Shown here: piece by piece, positions 1-9,552 of the stretch
Layout of the letters: each line of letters opens with the position of its first letter
How positions within the stretch are numbered: the first letter of the stretch is position 1
NCBI GenBank assembly: GCA_024277935.1
Contig: JAJRUF010000074.1
Location: forward strand, 1-46,355
DNA from: Gammaproteobacteria bacterium
GTDB taxonomy: Bacteria; Pseudomonadota; Gammaproteobacteria; Methylococcales; Methylomonadaceae
Reading direction: 5' to 3'
Length of the DNA: 46,355 bases
Made by a program: the position numbers and the translations under genes
The notes under the pieces: model-generated
The model's input: the letters and a program-made list of their open reading frames with translations, nothing else
The model's database searches: none
Told to the model about the DNA's origin: nothing

Positions 1-1
1 T

Positions 2-790
2 GCAACTGTCCGTGGACATGAAGTAAACGAGGGGTTTCTGGTATCTTCAATGTTATACACATTGATTCTGCCGCCTGATATTCCTCTATGGCAAGTGGCT
101 CTAGGTATTTCATTCGGTATTGTTATCGGTAAAGAAGTATTTGGTGGTACGGGTAAAAACTTTTTAAACCCAGCTTTAACAGGTCGTGCATTTTTGTTTT
201 TTGCATACCCAGCAGCTATTTCTGGTGATGCAGCCTGGGTAGGTGTTGATGGTTATACGATGGCAACACCCTTAGGTCTAGCTGCTCAAGGTGGTCTTGA
301 TGCTGTTCATCAGGCTGGTTATAGCTGGTTTCAATCATTTTTAGGTTTTATTCCTGGGTCAATAGGTGAAACTTCTACATTAGCTATTATGCTAGGCGCG
401 GCTTTCTTACTTTATACACGTATTGCTTCATATAGAATTATGGGAGGTGTATTGCTCGGTATGATAGCTACATCAGTTATGTTTAATATTATTGGTAGTG
501 ATACTAATCCCATGTTTGCATTTCCTTTCTACTGGCATTTAACGGTTGGCGGTTTTGCATTCGGTATGGTGTATATGGCAACAGACCCAGTGGGTGCAGC
601 AATGACTGATACGGGTCGTTGGATTTTTGGTGCATTAATTGGTGTTATGGTTGTATTAGTTCGTGTGGTAAATCCAGCTTTCCCAGAAGGGATGATGCTG
701 TCGATTTTATTCGCCAATATGTTTGCCCCTGTTATTGATTATTTTGTCGTTCAGGCAAATATTAAGAGAAGGATGAAACGTCATGTCTAA
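2..790 (+). CDS. nqrB: Na+-translocating NADH:quinone reductase subunit B, 5'-truncated by window edge
   Basis: Frame is open from base 2 ([70 protein letters not shown]), classic NqrB C-terminal half; listed ATG at 50 is internal. Followed directly by nqrC. Confidence 0.96.
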   Translation, partial: ATVRGHEVNEGFLVSSMLYTLILPPDIPLWQVALGISFGIVIGKEVFGGTGKNFLNPALTGRAFLFFAYPAAISGDAAWVGVDGYTMATPLGLAAQGGLDAVHQAGYSWFQSFLGFIPGSIGETSTLAIMLGAAFLLYTRIASYRIMGGVLLGMIATSVMFNIIGSDTNPMFAFPFYWHLTVGGFAFGMVYMATDPVGAAMTDTGRWIFGALIGVMVVLVRVVNPAFPEGMMLSILFANMFAPVIDYFVVQANIKRRMKRHV

Positions 791-1640
791 CGGAATAAAA
801 GAACGCTTAGATAAGTGTGAGCATTATCAAAAGTTTGATGCTTATAAAGATAAAATTTTAGCATTGGGTAATGATAGTTTAGAAAAGACTATAGCGGTTG
901 CTTTAGCCCTTTGTTTTGTTTGTGCGATTTTAGTTTCATTTGCAGCAGTGGCTTTAAAGCCGTTGCAAATTGAAAATAAAGCGCTGGATATGAAGAAAAA
1001 TATTCTTGAAGTGGCTGGTCTGCTGGATGAAAATACTGATATAAATCAGGCTTTTTCTGATCAAGTAGAAGAAAAACTAGTTGATATTCAAACAGGTAAT
1101 TATGTTGATGATATGGATGCCGTTAAATATGACCAACGTAAAGCGGCTAAAGACCCTGAGCAAAGTATTATTATTGCAAGAGATGATGATATAGCCAGCA
1201 TTAAACGTAAAGCTAAAATAGCTAAAGTTTACTTAGTTAAAAAAGGTGGCGCGATTGACTCTATTATTTTACCCATACATGGCTATGGTTTATGGTCAAC
1301 AATGTATGGTTTCCTTGCTTTAGAGGCTGATGGTCAAACCGTTAAAAGTATTAACTTTTATGATCAAGGTGAAACACCTGGTTTAGGTGGGGAAGTTGTT
1401 AATCCTAACTGGCGTGCTTTATGGAAAGGTAAAAAAGTGTATGGCGAGTCAGGTAAAGTTGAGTTAGGTCTTATTAAAGGTGTTGTTAATACCTCAAAAC
1501 CAGGCTCTGAATATGAGGTGGATGGTTTAGCTGGTGCAACTTTGACCAGCCTTGGTGTCTCTAATCTGGTGAAATACTGGATGAGTGATCAAGGATTTTC
1601 TGCTTATCTGGATAAAGTTAGAATCAAAGGGGAGGGCTGA
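783..1640 (+). CDS. nqrC: Na+-NQR subunit C
   Basis: Overlaps nqrB end by 8 nt; FMN-attachment SGATLTS-like motif ([20 protein letters not shown]); operon position. Confidence 0.96.
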   Translation: MSNGIKERLDKCEHYQKFDAYKDKILALGNDSLEKTIAVALALCFVCAILVSFAAVALKPLQIENKALDMKKNILEVAGLLDENTDINQAFSDQVEEKLVDIQTGNYVDDMDAVKYDQRKAAKDPEQSIIIARDDDIASIKRKAKIAKVYLVKKGGAIDSIILPIHGYGLWSTMYGFLALEADGQTVKSINFYDQGETPGLGGEVVNPNWRALWKGKKVYGESGKVELGLIKGVVNTSKPGSEYEVDGLAGATLTSLGVSNLVKYWMSDQGFSAYLDKVRIKGEG

Positions 1641-1642
1641 TC

Positions 1643-2317
1643 ATGAGTGCAGCTATAGAGACTAAAAAGATATTGACCGAACCACTGGTCAACAACAACC
1701 CTATTACCTTGCAAGTATTAGGAATATGTTCGGCATTAGCGGTTACCTCGCAAATGTCTACATCGTTAATTATGGCAGTTGCTTTAACAGCGGTTACAGC
1801 ATGTTCAAGCGCAGCCATTAGTTCGATTAGAAATCATATTCCAGGTAGTATTCGTATTATTGTACAAATGACTATTATTGCCTCACTGGTTATTGTAGTT
1901 GATCAGGTTTTAAAGGCCTTTGCTTATGAAATTAGTAAGCAATTATCAGTATTTGTTGGTTTGATTATTACTAACTGTATTGTAATGGGGCGTGCGGAAG
2001 CCTTTGCTATGAAAAACCCACCGATGGCCAGTTTTATTGATGGTATTGGTAATGGTGCAGGTTATAGTTTGATCTTGATTATCGTTGCTTTTTTTAGAGA
2101 ATTATTTGGTTCGGGTAAATTATTGGGCATTGAAATATTCCCATTAACAAAAGATGGCGGTTGGTATGATCCAAATGGCTTGATGTTATTACCTCCTAGT
2201 GCATTCTTTATTATCGGCTTACTTATCTGGGTATTCCGTCAATGGAAACCTGAACAGCTAGAAAAAGCAGATTTTAAAATTATGGATATTTCTCATGGTG
2301 AAGGAGGGCATCACTAA
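1643..2317 (+). CDS. nqrD: Na+-NQR subunit D
   Basis: Membrane protein with NqrD signatures ([36 protein letters not shown]). Confidence 0.96.
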   Translation: MSAAIETKKILTEPLVNNNPITLQVLGICSALAVTSQMSTSLIMAVALTAVTACSSAAISSIRNHIPGSIRIIVQMTIIASLVIVVDQVLKAFAYEISKQLSVFVGLIITNCIVMGRAEAFAMKNPPMASFIDGIGNGAGYSLILIIVAFFRELFGSGKLLGIEIFPLTKDGGWYDPNGLMLLPPSAFFIIGLLIWVFRQWKPEQLEKADFKIMDISHGEGGHH

Positions 2318-2925
2318 TGAATGAATATGTAAGTTTATTTATTAAAGCTGTTTTTGTAGAAAACTTAGCTTTAGCTTTCTTCCTGGGAATGTGTACATTC
2401 CTTGCAGTCTCTAAAAAAATCTCTACCGCGATTGGTTTAGGTATAGCTGTGATGGTTGTGCAAGTTATTACCGTACCCGTCAATAACTTGGTATATCACA
2501 CACTACTTAAAGAAGATGCATTATCATGGTTGGGAATTACAGGCGTTGATTTAAGCTTTTTAACATTGTTAAGCTGTATCGGTATGATTGCTGCCTTGGT
2601 ACAGATTTTGGAAATGGTTTTAGATAAATTCTTTCCAGCCCTGTTCCATGCGTTAGGTGTTTTCTTACCATTGATCACTGTAAACTGTGCAATTTTAGGT
2701 GGTAGTTTGTTTATGATTGAACGTGACTATGACTTTACCCAAAGTGTTGTTTACGGCGTGGGCAGTGGTTTTGGCTGGGCACTTGCAATCACAGTGATGG
2801 CAGGTGTTCGTGAAAAACTAAAATATAGCGATATCCCTAAAGGCCTTGAAGGTTTAGGGATTACATTTATTAGTGCAGGTCTGATGTCTCTTGGCTTCAT
2901 GGCTTTTTCTGGAATCCAACTTTAG
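2317..2925 (+). CDS. nqrE: Na+-NQR subunit E
   Basis: NqrE signatures ([42 protein letters not shown]); 1-nt stop/start overlap with nqrD. Confidence 0.96.
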   Translation: MNEYVSLFIKAVFVENLALAFFLGMCTFLAVSKKISTAIGLGIAVMVVQVITVPVNNLVYHTLLKEDALSWLGITGVDLSFLTLLSCIGMIAALVQILEMVLDKFFPALFHALGVFLPLITVNCAILGGSLFMIERDYDFTQSVVYGVGSGFGWALAITVMAGVREKLKYSDIPKGLEGLGITFISAGLMSLGFMAFSGIQL

Positions 2926-2937
2926 GAAGGATGAGTA

Positions 2938-4158
2938 ATGCTTGAAATTTTATTAGGCGTAATTTTTTTCACGGTGATCGTGATTGCGCTGGTATTTATT
3001 ATTATCGGCGCAAAGAGTAAGCTGGTTGCTTCTGGAGACATCGAAATTGTTGTCAACGATGAAAAGACTATCCATGTGCCAGCAGGGTCTAAATTATTAA
3101 CAGCACTTGCTGATAATGAATTATTTATCCCTTCTGCATGTGGCGGTGGTGGTACTTGTGGTCAGTGTACTGTAAAAGTATTTTCAGGTGGTGGAGAAAT
3201 TCTGCCAACTGAGCTATCTCATATTACTAAACGTGAAGCGGCTGAAGGCGAACGTCTTTCATGTCAAGTTGCTGTTAAGCATGATATGAAGATTGAAGTT
3301 GAAGACAGTGTATTTGGAGTTAAGAAATGGGAATGTACAGTTAAATCTAATAATAACGTTGCTACTTTTATCAAAGAATTAGTTTTAGAGTTGCCGGAAG
3401 GTGAAGAGATTAATTACCGAGCGGGTGGTTATATTCAAATTGAATGTCCTCCTCATATTTCTAAATATGAAGATATGGATATTGAAGAAGAATACCGTGA
3501 AGATTGGGATAAATTCAATCTGTGGCGTTATGTTTCTGATGTAAAAGAACCTACTTTACGTGCATATTCAATGGCTTCTTACCCAGAAGAAAAAGAGATT
3601 ATGCTAAATGTAAGGGTTGCAACTCCACCTCCAGGAGCACCTGATTCAGTGCCTCCTGGTATTATGTCTTCTTATATCTTTAACCTTAAACCAGGCGATA
3701 AAGCGATCATATCAGGACCTTATGGTGAGTTTTTTGCCAGGGATACGGATGCTGAAATGATATTTGTTGGTGGTGGTGCTGGTATGGCTCCAATGCGTTC
3801 ACATATCTTTGACCAACTACGTAGACTGAAGTCTAAACGTAAAATGTCTTTCTGGTATGGTGCTCGTAGTAAGCGTGAAATGTTCTATGTAGAAGATTTT
3901 GATATGCTAGCTAAAGAAAATGATAATTTTGAGTGGTATACTGCACTATCTGATGCATTACCAGAAGATAACTGGGAAGGGTATACTGGATTTATTCATA
4001 ATGTATTGTTTGAAGAATATATTAAAAATCACCCGGCTCCAGAAGATTGTGAGTACTACTTATGTGGGCCTCCAATTATGAACTCCTCAGTGATTAACAT
4101 GTTGGTTGAAAATGGTGTTGAGCCAGAAAACATCATGTTAGATGACTTTGGTGGTTAA
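2938..4158 (+). CDS. nqrF: Na+-NQR subunit F (2Fe-2S/FAD)
   Basis: 2Fe-2S motif [16 protein letters not shown] domain [28 protein letters not shown]. Confidence 0.97.
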   Translation: MLEILLGVIFFTVIVIALVFIIIGAKSKLVASGDIEIVVNDEKTIHVPAGSKLLTALADNELFIPSACGGGGTCGQCTVKVFSGGGEILPTELSHITKREAAEGERLSCQVAVKHDMKIEVEDSVFGVKKWECTVKSNNNVATFIKELVLELPEGEEINYRAGGYIQIECPPHISKYEDMDIEEEYREDWDKFNLWRYVSDVKEPTLRAYSMASYPEEKEIMLNVRVATPPPGAPDSVPPGIMSSYIFNLKPGDKAIISGPYGEFFARDTDAEMIFVGGGAGMAPMRSHIFDQLRRLKSKRKMSFWYGARSKREMFYVEDFDMLAKENDNFEWYTALSDALPEDNWEGYTGFIHNVLFEEYIKNHPAPEDCEYYLCGPPIMNSSVINMLVENGVEPENIMLDDFGG

Positions 4159-4165
4159 ATAGATT

Positions 4166-4205
4166 AAAGCCATATTACTCTGATGTAATGTGGCTTTTTT
4201 TATTT
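4166..4205 (+). terminator. Rho-independent terminator after nqrF
   Basis: AAAGCCATATTAC-TCTGA-TGTAATGTGGCTTTTTTT: ~13-bp stem (one G-T) followed by T run. Confidence 0.75.
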
Positions 4206-4282
4206 TAATGTTCCTACACTCTGTAGCAGTCAATTTATTGCATAAAGTAGAATATGGGATCTAGTTTACAATTTAATTCAAT

Positions 4283-5317
4283 ATGTATTTAAACAACATA
4301 AAGCGAGGTTCAGTTTTACTGCTCCTCGTTTTTTTATTATCAGCATGTCAACAAGTTACTGAAAAGCCAAAGTATCCCTTATTTTATTCTGATGCAATAT
4401 TTGGTACTCGTTTTAATATTAAAGCATCTGCTTTACCTAATGCCGTTAAAAGTGATGAATTAAAAATTCAGATTAAACAGCTTCTTGATAAATTGAATGG
4501 GCAAATGTCAACTTATCTGCAAGACTCTGAACTTTCAAAAATCAATCAAAACCAAACTGGGGAATGGATAAATGTGTCAGATGCTTTATATGAAGTATTA
4601 AAGCAAGCAAAATTAACTTCAGAATTATCGCAGGGTGCATTCGATATAACGGTAGGACCATTAGTTAATCTATGGGGGTTTGGGCCATCGGAAATGTCTT
4701 ATAAAGCGCCAGAAGATAAAAAGGTTAAGCAACTATTATTAAATATTGGGTATAAAAATTTACTTTACAATGATGAAACACATCAAGTGAAAAAGGCTAT
4801 ACCGCTGTTGTATTTAGATTTATCGGCAATCGCGAAAGGTTATGCGGTTGATAGAGTGGGGATGTTGTTAGAAGCCCAGGGAATAGAAAACTATATGGTG
4901 GAAATTGGTGGCGAACTTCGCTTAAAAGGACTTAATATACAAAATAAACCCTGGCGAATTGCGATTGAAAAACCAACTATTAATATGCGAGTGATAGAAA
5001 AAGTTTTACCCTTATCAAATATAGCTTTGGCAACATCGGGTGATTATAGAAACTTTTTTGAACAAAATGGTATCCGTTTTTCTCATACTATTGACCCTCA
5101 TACAGGTAAACCTATTACACATAAACTGGCATCAGTCACCATATTGAGCGATACTACAATGAAAGCAGATGCACTTGCGACAGCTTTTATGGTTTTAGGT
5201 GAAGATAAAGGCTATCAATTAGCCGAAAAAGAGAATATAAAGGCTTTATTTATTATAAAAACAAAAGACGGGTTTAAGGAAAAAGCAACCAACTCTTTTG
5301 TCGCGCGATTAAGGTAA
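4283..5317 (+). CDS. apbE: FAD:protein FMN transferase (ApbE lipoprotein)
   Basis: Lipobox LLSAC; ApbE motifs (FGTRFNI, DLSAIAKGYAVD, MVEIGGELRLKG, HTIDPHTGKP, ADALATAFMVLG). Confidence 0.94.
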   Translation: MYLNNIKRGSVLLLLVFLLSACQQVTEKPKYPLFYSDAIFGTRFNIKASALPNAVKSDELKIQIKQLLDKLNGQMSTYLQDSELSKINQNQTGEWINVSDALYEVLKQAKLTSELSQGAFDITVGPLVNLWGFGPSEMSYKAPEDKKVKQLLLNIGYKNLLYNDETHQVKKAIPLLYLDLSAIAKGYAVDRVGMLLEAQGIENYMVEIGGELRLKGLNIQNKPWRIAIEKPTINMRVIEKVLPLSNIALATSGDYRNFFEQNGIRFSHTIDPHTGKPITHKLASVTILSDTTMKADALATAFMVLGEDKGYQLAEKENIKALFIIKTKDGFKEKATNSFVARLR

Positions 5318-5321
5318 TAGA

Positions 5322-5549
5322 ATGATATATTTTATAGCAACATTTGGATTTATGTTAATTGTTATGGTCATAATGGCTGTAGGGGTTATATTTGGCCGAA
5401 GAGCTATTAAAGGTTCCTGCGGTGGCACAGGTAATGGTGAATGTATTTGTGTAGAAAAATGTGATAAAAGAAAGAAACGAGATGCAGAAGCAGCTGAATC
5501 CCAACAAATTGATTTTAATCCTGATATTTTAAAAAAATCAACTGATTAA
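5322..5549 (+). CDS. nqrM: NQR maturation protein NqrM
   Basis: Small TM protein with Cys-rich GSCGGTGNGECICVEKC; directly after apbE. Confidence 0.88.
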   Translation: MIYFIATFGFMLIVMVIMAVGVIFGRRAIKGSCGGTGNGECICVEKCDKRKKRDAEAAESQQIDFNPDILKKSTD

Positions 5550-5663
5550 AGTGGTGTTGTTGTTTTTATATATTTTCTTGATTACTTATAAAATTCAGCT
5601 TAAGAATTAGCTGAAACTTACACGTAAGCAGGTATATTTTTGATTTTAATGGAGAGATAAAAA

Positions 5664-6056
5664 ATGCTAGCAAAAATCACAATTGCAGATTATATGACTA
5701 AAAATATAATGTCTGTAAAAAAAGATACTGATGCTTTATCAGCAATAAAACAATTATTAAGTCATAAAGTTACTTGCGCACCTGTGTTGGATGATACAGG
5801 TAAATTAGTGGGTATGTTTTCAGAAAAAGACTGTATGAAAGTTGTATTGAGTACAACTTACAATCTAGGGATGAGTGGTAAAGTTGAAGAATTTATGAGT
5901 ACAGAAGTTTTATCGGTAGATGCTAATTCAAGTATTGTTGATCTTGCTGATAAATTTCAAAGTAGTTCAATACGAAGTTTTCCTGTTTTTGATGATAAAA
6001 GATTTGTTGGAATAGTGAGTAGAACTGATGTTTTGAGAGCATTAGTTGAAATTTAG
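5664..6056 (+). CDS. Tandem CBS-domain protein
   Basis: Two CBS repeats (ADYMTKNIMSVKKDTDALSAIKQLLSHKVTCAPVLDDTGKLVGMFSEKDC; EFMSTEVLSVDANSSIVDLADKF...FPVFDDKRFVGIVSRTDVLRAL); RBS GGAGAG upstream. Confidence 0.9.
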   Translation: MLAKITIADYMTKNIMSVKKDTDALSAIKQLLSHKVTCAPVLDDTGKLVGMFSEKDCMKVVLSTTYNLGMSGKVEEFMSTEVLSVDANSSIVDLADKFQSSSIRSFPVFDDKRFVGIVSRTDVLRALVEI

Positions 6057-6180
6057 GAAGGAGAATTAAACACCATCCCTTAATCTACAAGTTTGATACG
6101 AGCACCCGCTGTTAAAGCCTTCCTGAATAGAGGAGGGTTTGGTTGACTGCATGTGAGCAGGAGCTAGGGCAATGCATGTA

Positions 6181-6334
6181 AGGGAGTTTGATGGAATAAA
6201 GTCACCTATATTGCGAAGAATTTTTGTTTCTGACCAAACTATCTCAAGAGGCGCATAGCTGGCAACGATTGAGATCGTTTGGTCAGGAGCAAAAAGGCAA
6301 GCGAGATGGGGAATTTTATTCCATCAAACTCCCT
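6181..6334. repeat. Foldback/MITE-like element E1 (154 bp)
   Basis: Perfect terminal inverted repeats AGGGAGTTTGATGGAATAAA (6181-6200) and its complement (ending 6334), plus internal inverted repeat TGACCAAACTATCTCAA / TTGAGATCGTTTGGTCA-type arms; no ORF. Confidence 0.85.
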
Positions 6335-6379
6335 AAGCATTATGCCGAAGTTGGGTGTTGTTACAAAAAGTAAATAATA

Positions 6380-7792
6380 ATGAAGTCACAACAAGCAACT
6401 TTCTATTGGCACGATTATGAAACCTGGGGGTTAAGCCCTTCTGTTGACAGGCCCTCTCAATTTGCAGGCATTCGTACCGATATGGATTTTAATATTATTG
6501 GTGAACCTGATATGTTTTATTGTCGGCTTAGTGATGACTATTTGCCTAATCCAGAACCTGCCATTATTACCAAAATTACCCCACAAATAACACAAGCAAA
6601 AGGTATTGCTGAATATCAATTTGCTCAGCAAATACAGCAACAGTTTACCCAAGCCAATACATGTGTTGTAGGTTATAACACTATTCGCTTTGATGAAGAA
6701 TTCAGTCGATATTTATTTTATCGAAATTTTTATGACCCTTATGAATACAGTTGGAAAAACGGTAATTCACGTTGGGATATTATTGATTTAGTCAGAGCTG
6801 CATATGCATTACGTCCTGACGGTATTGTTTGGCCAACAAATGAACAGGGCTTGCCCAGTTTTCGTTTAGAGTTATTGACAGCAGCAAATGGAATTAGCCA
6901 TGAGCATGCACACGATGCCACATCGGATGTTTACGCGACTATTGCAATGGCTAAATTAATTAAACAAAAATGCCCTAGGCTATTTGATTATTACTTTGAG
7001 TTAAGAAATAAGAATAAAGTTAAAGAGCTGATTGATGTAGATAATATTAAACCATTAGTCCATATTTCTGGTATGTTCGGTTCTGCTCGTGGTAACACAG
7101 CTTTAGTTGCACCGATTGCGTGGCACCCAACCAATACAAATGCCGTTGCAGTCGTCGATCTTTCTCAAGACTTAAGCCCTTTATTTGAACTGTCAGCAGA
7201 TGAAATAAGAACCAGACTTTATACTAAAAAAGATGAGTTAGGTGATAATTTAGCGATTCCTTTAAAGTTAATACATATTAATAAAAGCCCCTTCATAGCC
7301 ATTGCAAAAGCATTATCACCTGAAAATGCAACAAGGCTAGGTATTGATAGGCAGTACTGTCTAAATAATTTATCTCTATTGCAAAGTAGTCCTGAGTTGG
7401 CAGGTGTTATTGTTGAGGTATTTCAGCAAGAAAGGAATTTAGATAATCAAAATAATGTAGATACTATGTTATACACAGGGTTTTTTACTTTTGAAGACAA
7501 GAAAGCATTTGCACAAATTCATAACACCAAACCTGAGAAGTTGGCTGAATTGAATTTAACAGTTAAAGATAAACGCTTTAAAGATTTGTTTTTTAGGTAT
7601 CGTGCAAGAAATTTCCCTGACACCTTAACAGAGACTGAAAAACAAAAGTGGGATGAGTATAAACAGTCAATTTTTGACCAGGACTATTTTGAAAAGCTGG
7701 ATACATTTGCTGAATTATACAAAGATGATAAGGATAATTTAAATATTATTGAAGATCTTCGTCAATATGCAGAAATGATAGTCAGTCAATAA
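6380..7792 (+). CDS. sbcB: Exodeoxyribonuclease I
   Basis: DEDDh exonuclease motifs FYWHDYETWGLSP, VGYNTIRFDEEF, HDATSDVYATI, full-length 470 aa ExoI architecture. Confidence 0.95.
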   Translation: MKSQQATFYWHDYETWGLSPSVDRPSQFAGIRTDMDFNIIGEPDMFYCRLSDDYLPNPEPAIITKITPQITQAKGIAEYQFAQQIQQQFTQANTCVVGYNTIRFDEEFSRYLFYRNFYDPYEYSWKNGNSRWDIIDLVRAAYALRPDGIVWPTNEQGLPSFRLELLTAANGISHEHAHDATSDVYATIAMAKLIKQKCPRLFDYYFELRNKNKVKELIDVDNIKPLVHISGMFGSARGNTALVAPIAWHPTNTNAVAVVDLSQDLSPLFELSADEIRTRLYTKKDELGDNLAIPLKLIHINKSPFIAIAKALSPENATRLGIDRQYCLNNLSLLQSSPELAGVIVEVFQQERNLDNQNNVDTMLYTGFFTFEDKKAFAQIHNTKPEKLAELNLTVKDKRFKDLFFRYRARNFPDTLTETEKQKWDEYKQSIFDQDYFEKLDTFAELYKDDKDNLNIIEDLRQYAEMIVSQ

Positions 7793-7796
7793 GCCA

Positions 7797-8795
7797 GTGC
7801 GTTATCAAACTCCATTTAAACCAGCCTGGTGGTTAAATAACGCGCATTTACAAACCATTTATCCATCATTATTTCGCCGCACAATTAAGCTTAAAGACAG
7901 CTGGAGGGAACGTTTAACCACTCCAGATAATGACTTTATAGATTTAGATTGGTGTGGAAAAGGAAAGCAACCTTTAGTTATTTTATTACATGGGCTAACA
8001 GGGAGTTCTGAATCAGGCTATATCAATGGCTTACAAAGTAAATTGCTAGAACAAGGTTTTAGGACGGTGGTGCTAAATTTCCGTGGCTGCAGTGGGCAAT
8101 CAAATGATTTGGCGCGTTGTTATCACTCTGGAGATACTGAAGATATTAACTTTCTTTATCATACTCTGAGTCAACGTGAACCAATTACTGCTATAGCAGT
8201 AATTGGTTTCTCATTGGGGGGTAATGTCTTATTAAAATGGTTAGGAGAGCAAGGCTCTAATATTTCTTTATTTGCAGCAATTGCTATATCAGTTCCTTTG
8301 GTTTTAAGTGCCTGTGCTACAAAGCTGGATACTGGATTTTCTAAGCTTTACAGGGCTAATTTAATTGCTGAATTAAAAGACTATATGCAGCTAAAAGTGA
8401 CCCACTTGGATAAAATTGGGCGGCGACAAGAAGCGGAAAAAATTAATCGTTTAGGTGATTTATCTAATATTAAATCCTTTTGGCAATATGATGATAAAGT
8501 GGTGGCAAAATTACACGGTTTTAAGAGTGCTGAAGATTATTATCGCCAATCTAGCTCTCGCTACTATCTCAAGACTATTTCCGTACCGACCTTACTAATA
8601 CAGTCAAAGGATGACCCTTTTATGACTGAAAAGGTCATTCCTGATAAAAATGAGTTATCAACTAAAGTTATTTTGGAAGTCACTGAAGGAGGTGGACATG
8701 TTGGTTTTATTTCAGGCCTTAGCCCCTTCCGCCCTCATTATTGGTTAGAGCAACGTATTTCAGAATTTTTAACACAAAAAATACTTGAGTTATAA
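7797..8795 (+). CDS. YheT/EMB8-family alpha/beta hydrolase (GTG start)
   Basis: WWLNNAHLQTIYPSLFRR, HGLTGSSESGY, nucleophile elbow GFSLGGN, catalytic His in GGGHVGFI. Confidence 0.9.
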   Translation: MRYQTPFKPAWWLNNAHLQTIYPSLFRRTIKLKDSWRERLTTPDNDFIDLDWCGKGKQPLVILLHGLTGSSESGYINGLQSKLLEQGFRTVVLNFRGCSGQSNDLARCYHSGDTEDINFLYHTLSQREPITAIAVIGFSLGGNVLLKWLGEQGSNISLFAAIAISVPLVLSACATKLDTGFSKLYRANLIAELKDYMQLKVTHLDKIGRRQEAEKINRLGDLSNIKSFWQYDDKVVAKLHGFKSAEDYYRQSSSRYYLKTISVPTLLIQSKDDPFMTEKVIPDKNELSTKVILEVTEGGGHVGFISGLSPFRPHYWLEQRISEFLTQKILEL

Positions 8796-8952
8796 ATTTA
8801 TAAGGCAATATACAAATTAGAAGAGGATATTTGTAGAACGGACTTCAATCCGCAGTAGTTGATAAACACGGTCTCTATAACGGACTAAGTAGTCGCGCGA
8901 AATTAATCTAACAAAAATAAATATAAAGAAATTTCAAAATAAACTCGGAGAG

Positions 8953-9002
8953 CACAGAGAACACGGGAGGATTAACGATCAAAAAACTCCGTGTTCTCTG
9001 TG
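8953..9002. repeat. Dispersed-type inverted repeat CACAGAGAACACGGgAG...CTCCGTGTTCTCTGTG
   Basis: 16-17 bp nearly perfect arms separated by ~17 nt in the noncoding gap between the hydrolase and acnB; followed by ATCTTTGTGGTGAAAA. Confidence 0.7.
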
Positions 9003-9085
9003 ATCTTTGTGGTGAAAAGTTAGATCTTTTATGGTCTCTTATTCAAACTACGCCCTATAAAGTCTTAGTCTTTATTTTTTTATGC

Positions 9086-9301
9086 CTAAATATGGTTTCT
9101 AACATAAGATTTGCTAAAAATCTTAAGCGTTTGAGATTGGTGTAAATATTCTTTGAATAAATGGTTAATATCAGTGGGTACTAAATAAGCATAAGCTCCA
9201 AATCCTGTCTTTAGTAGAAACTCACCACTTAATGTTTCTATAAAAATAGCTCTTATCATATTAATTTCATTATTATCTATTGATTTCATTTGAGTCACCA
9301 T
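9086..9301 (-). CDS. Hypothetical small protein
   Basis: 71-aa ORF in otherwise noncoding gap; no recognised family, no independent support. Confidence 0.25.
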   Translation of the reverse strand: MVTQMKSIDNNEINMIRAIFIETLSGEFLLKTGFGAYAYLVPTDINHLFKEYLHQSQTLKIFSKSYVRNHI

Positions 9302-9552
9302 TATTTGGTTTTTATGTTTAAAAATACTGCATAATTAATACCTGTTTTGTTTTTAGATAATATTTTCAATTAGTTGTTTTTTGTTATTTATAAACTTAAA
9401 GTAATTTATAACAAAAATGTAAATTATTTTGACTATATACCATACAAATAAAGGCTGCTTTATAATTTGGCAACTTAATTCAATCCTAATTCCTAACTCT
9501 ATAGAAAATCTGTTAAAATCAAGTTATTATAATTTTTACATTAGGGTCAAGA

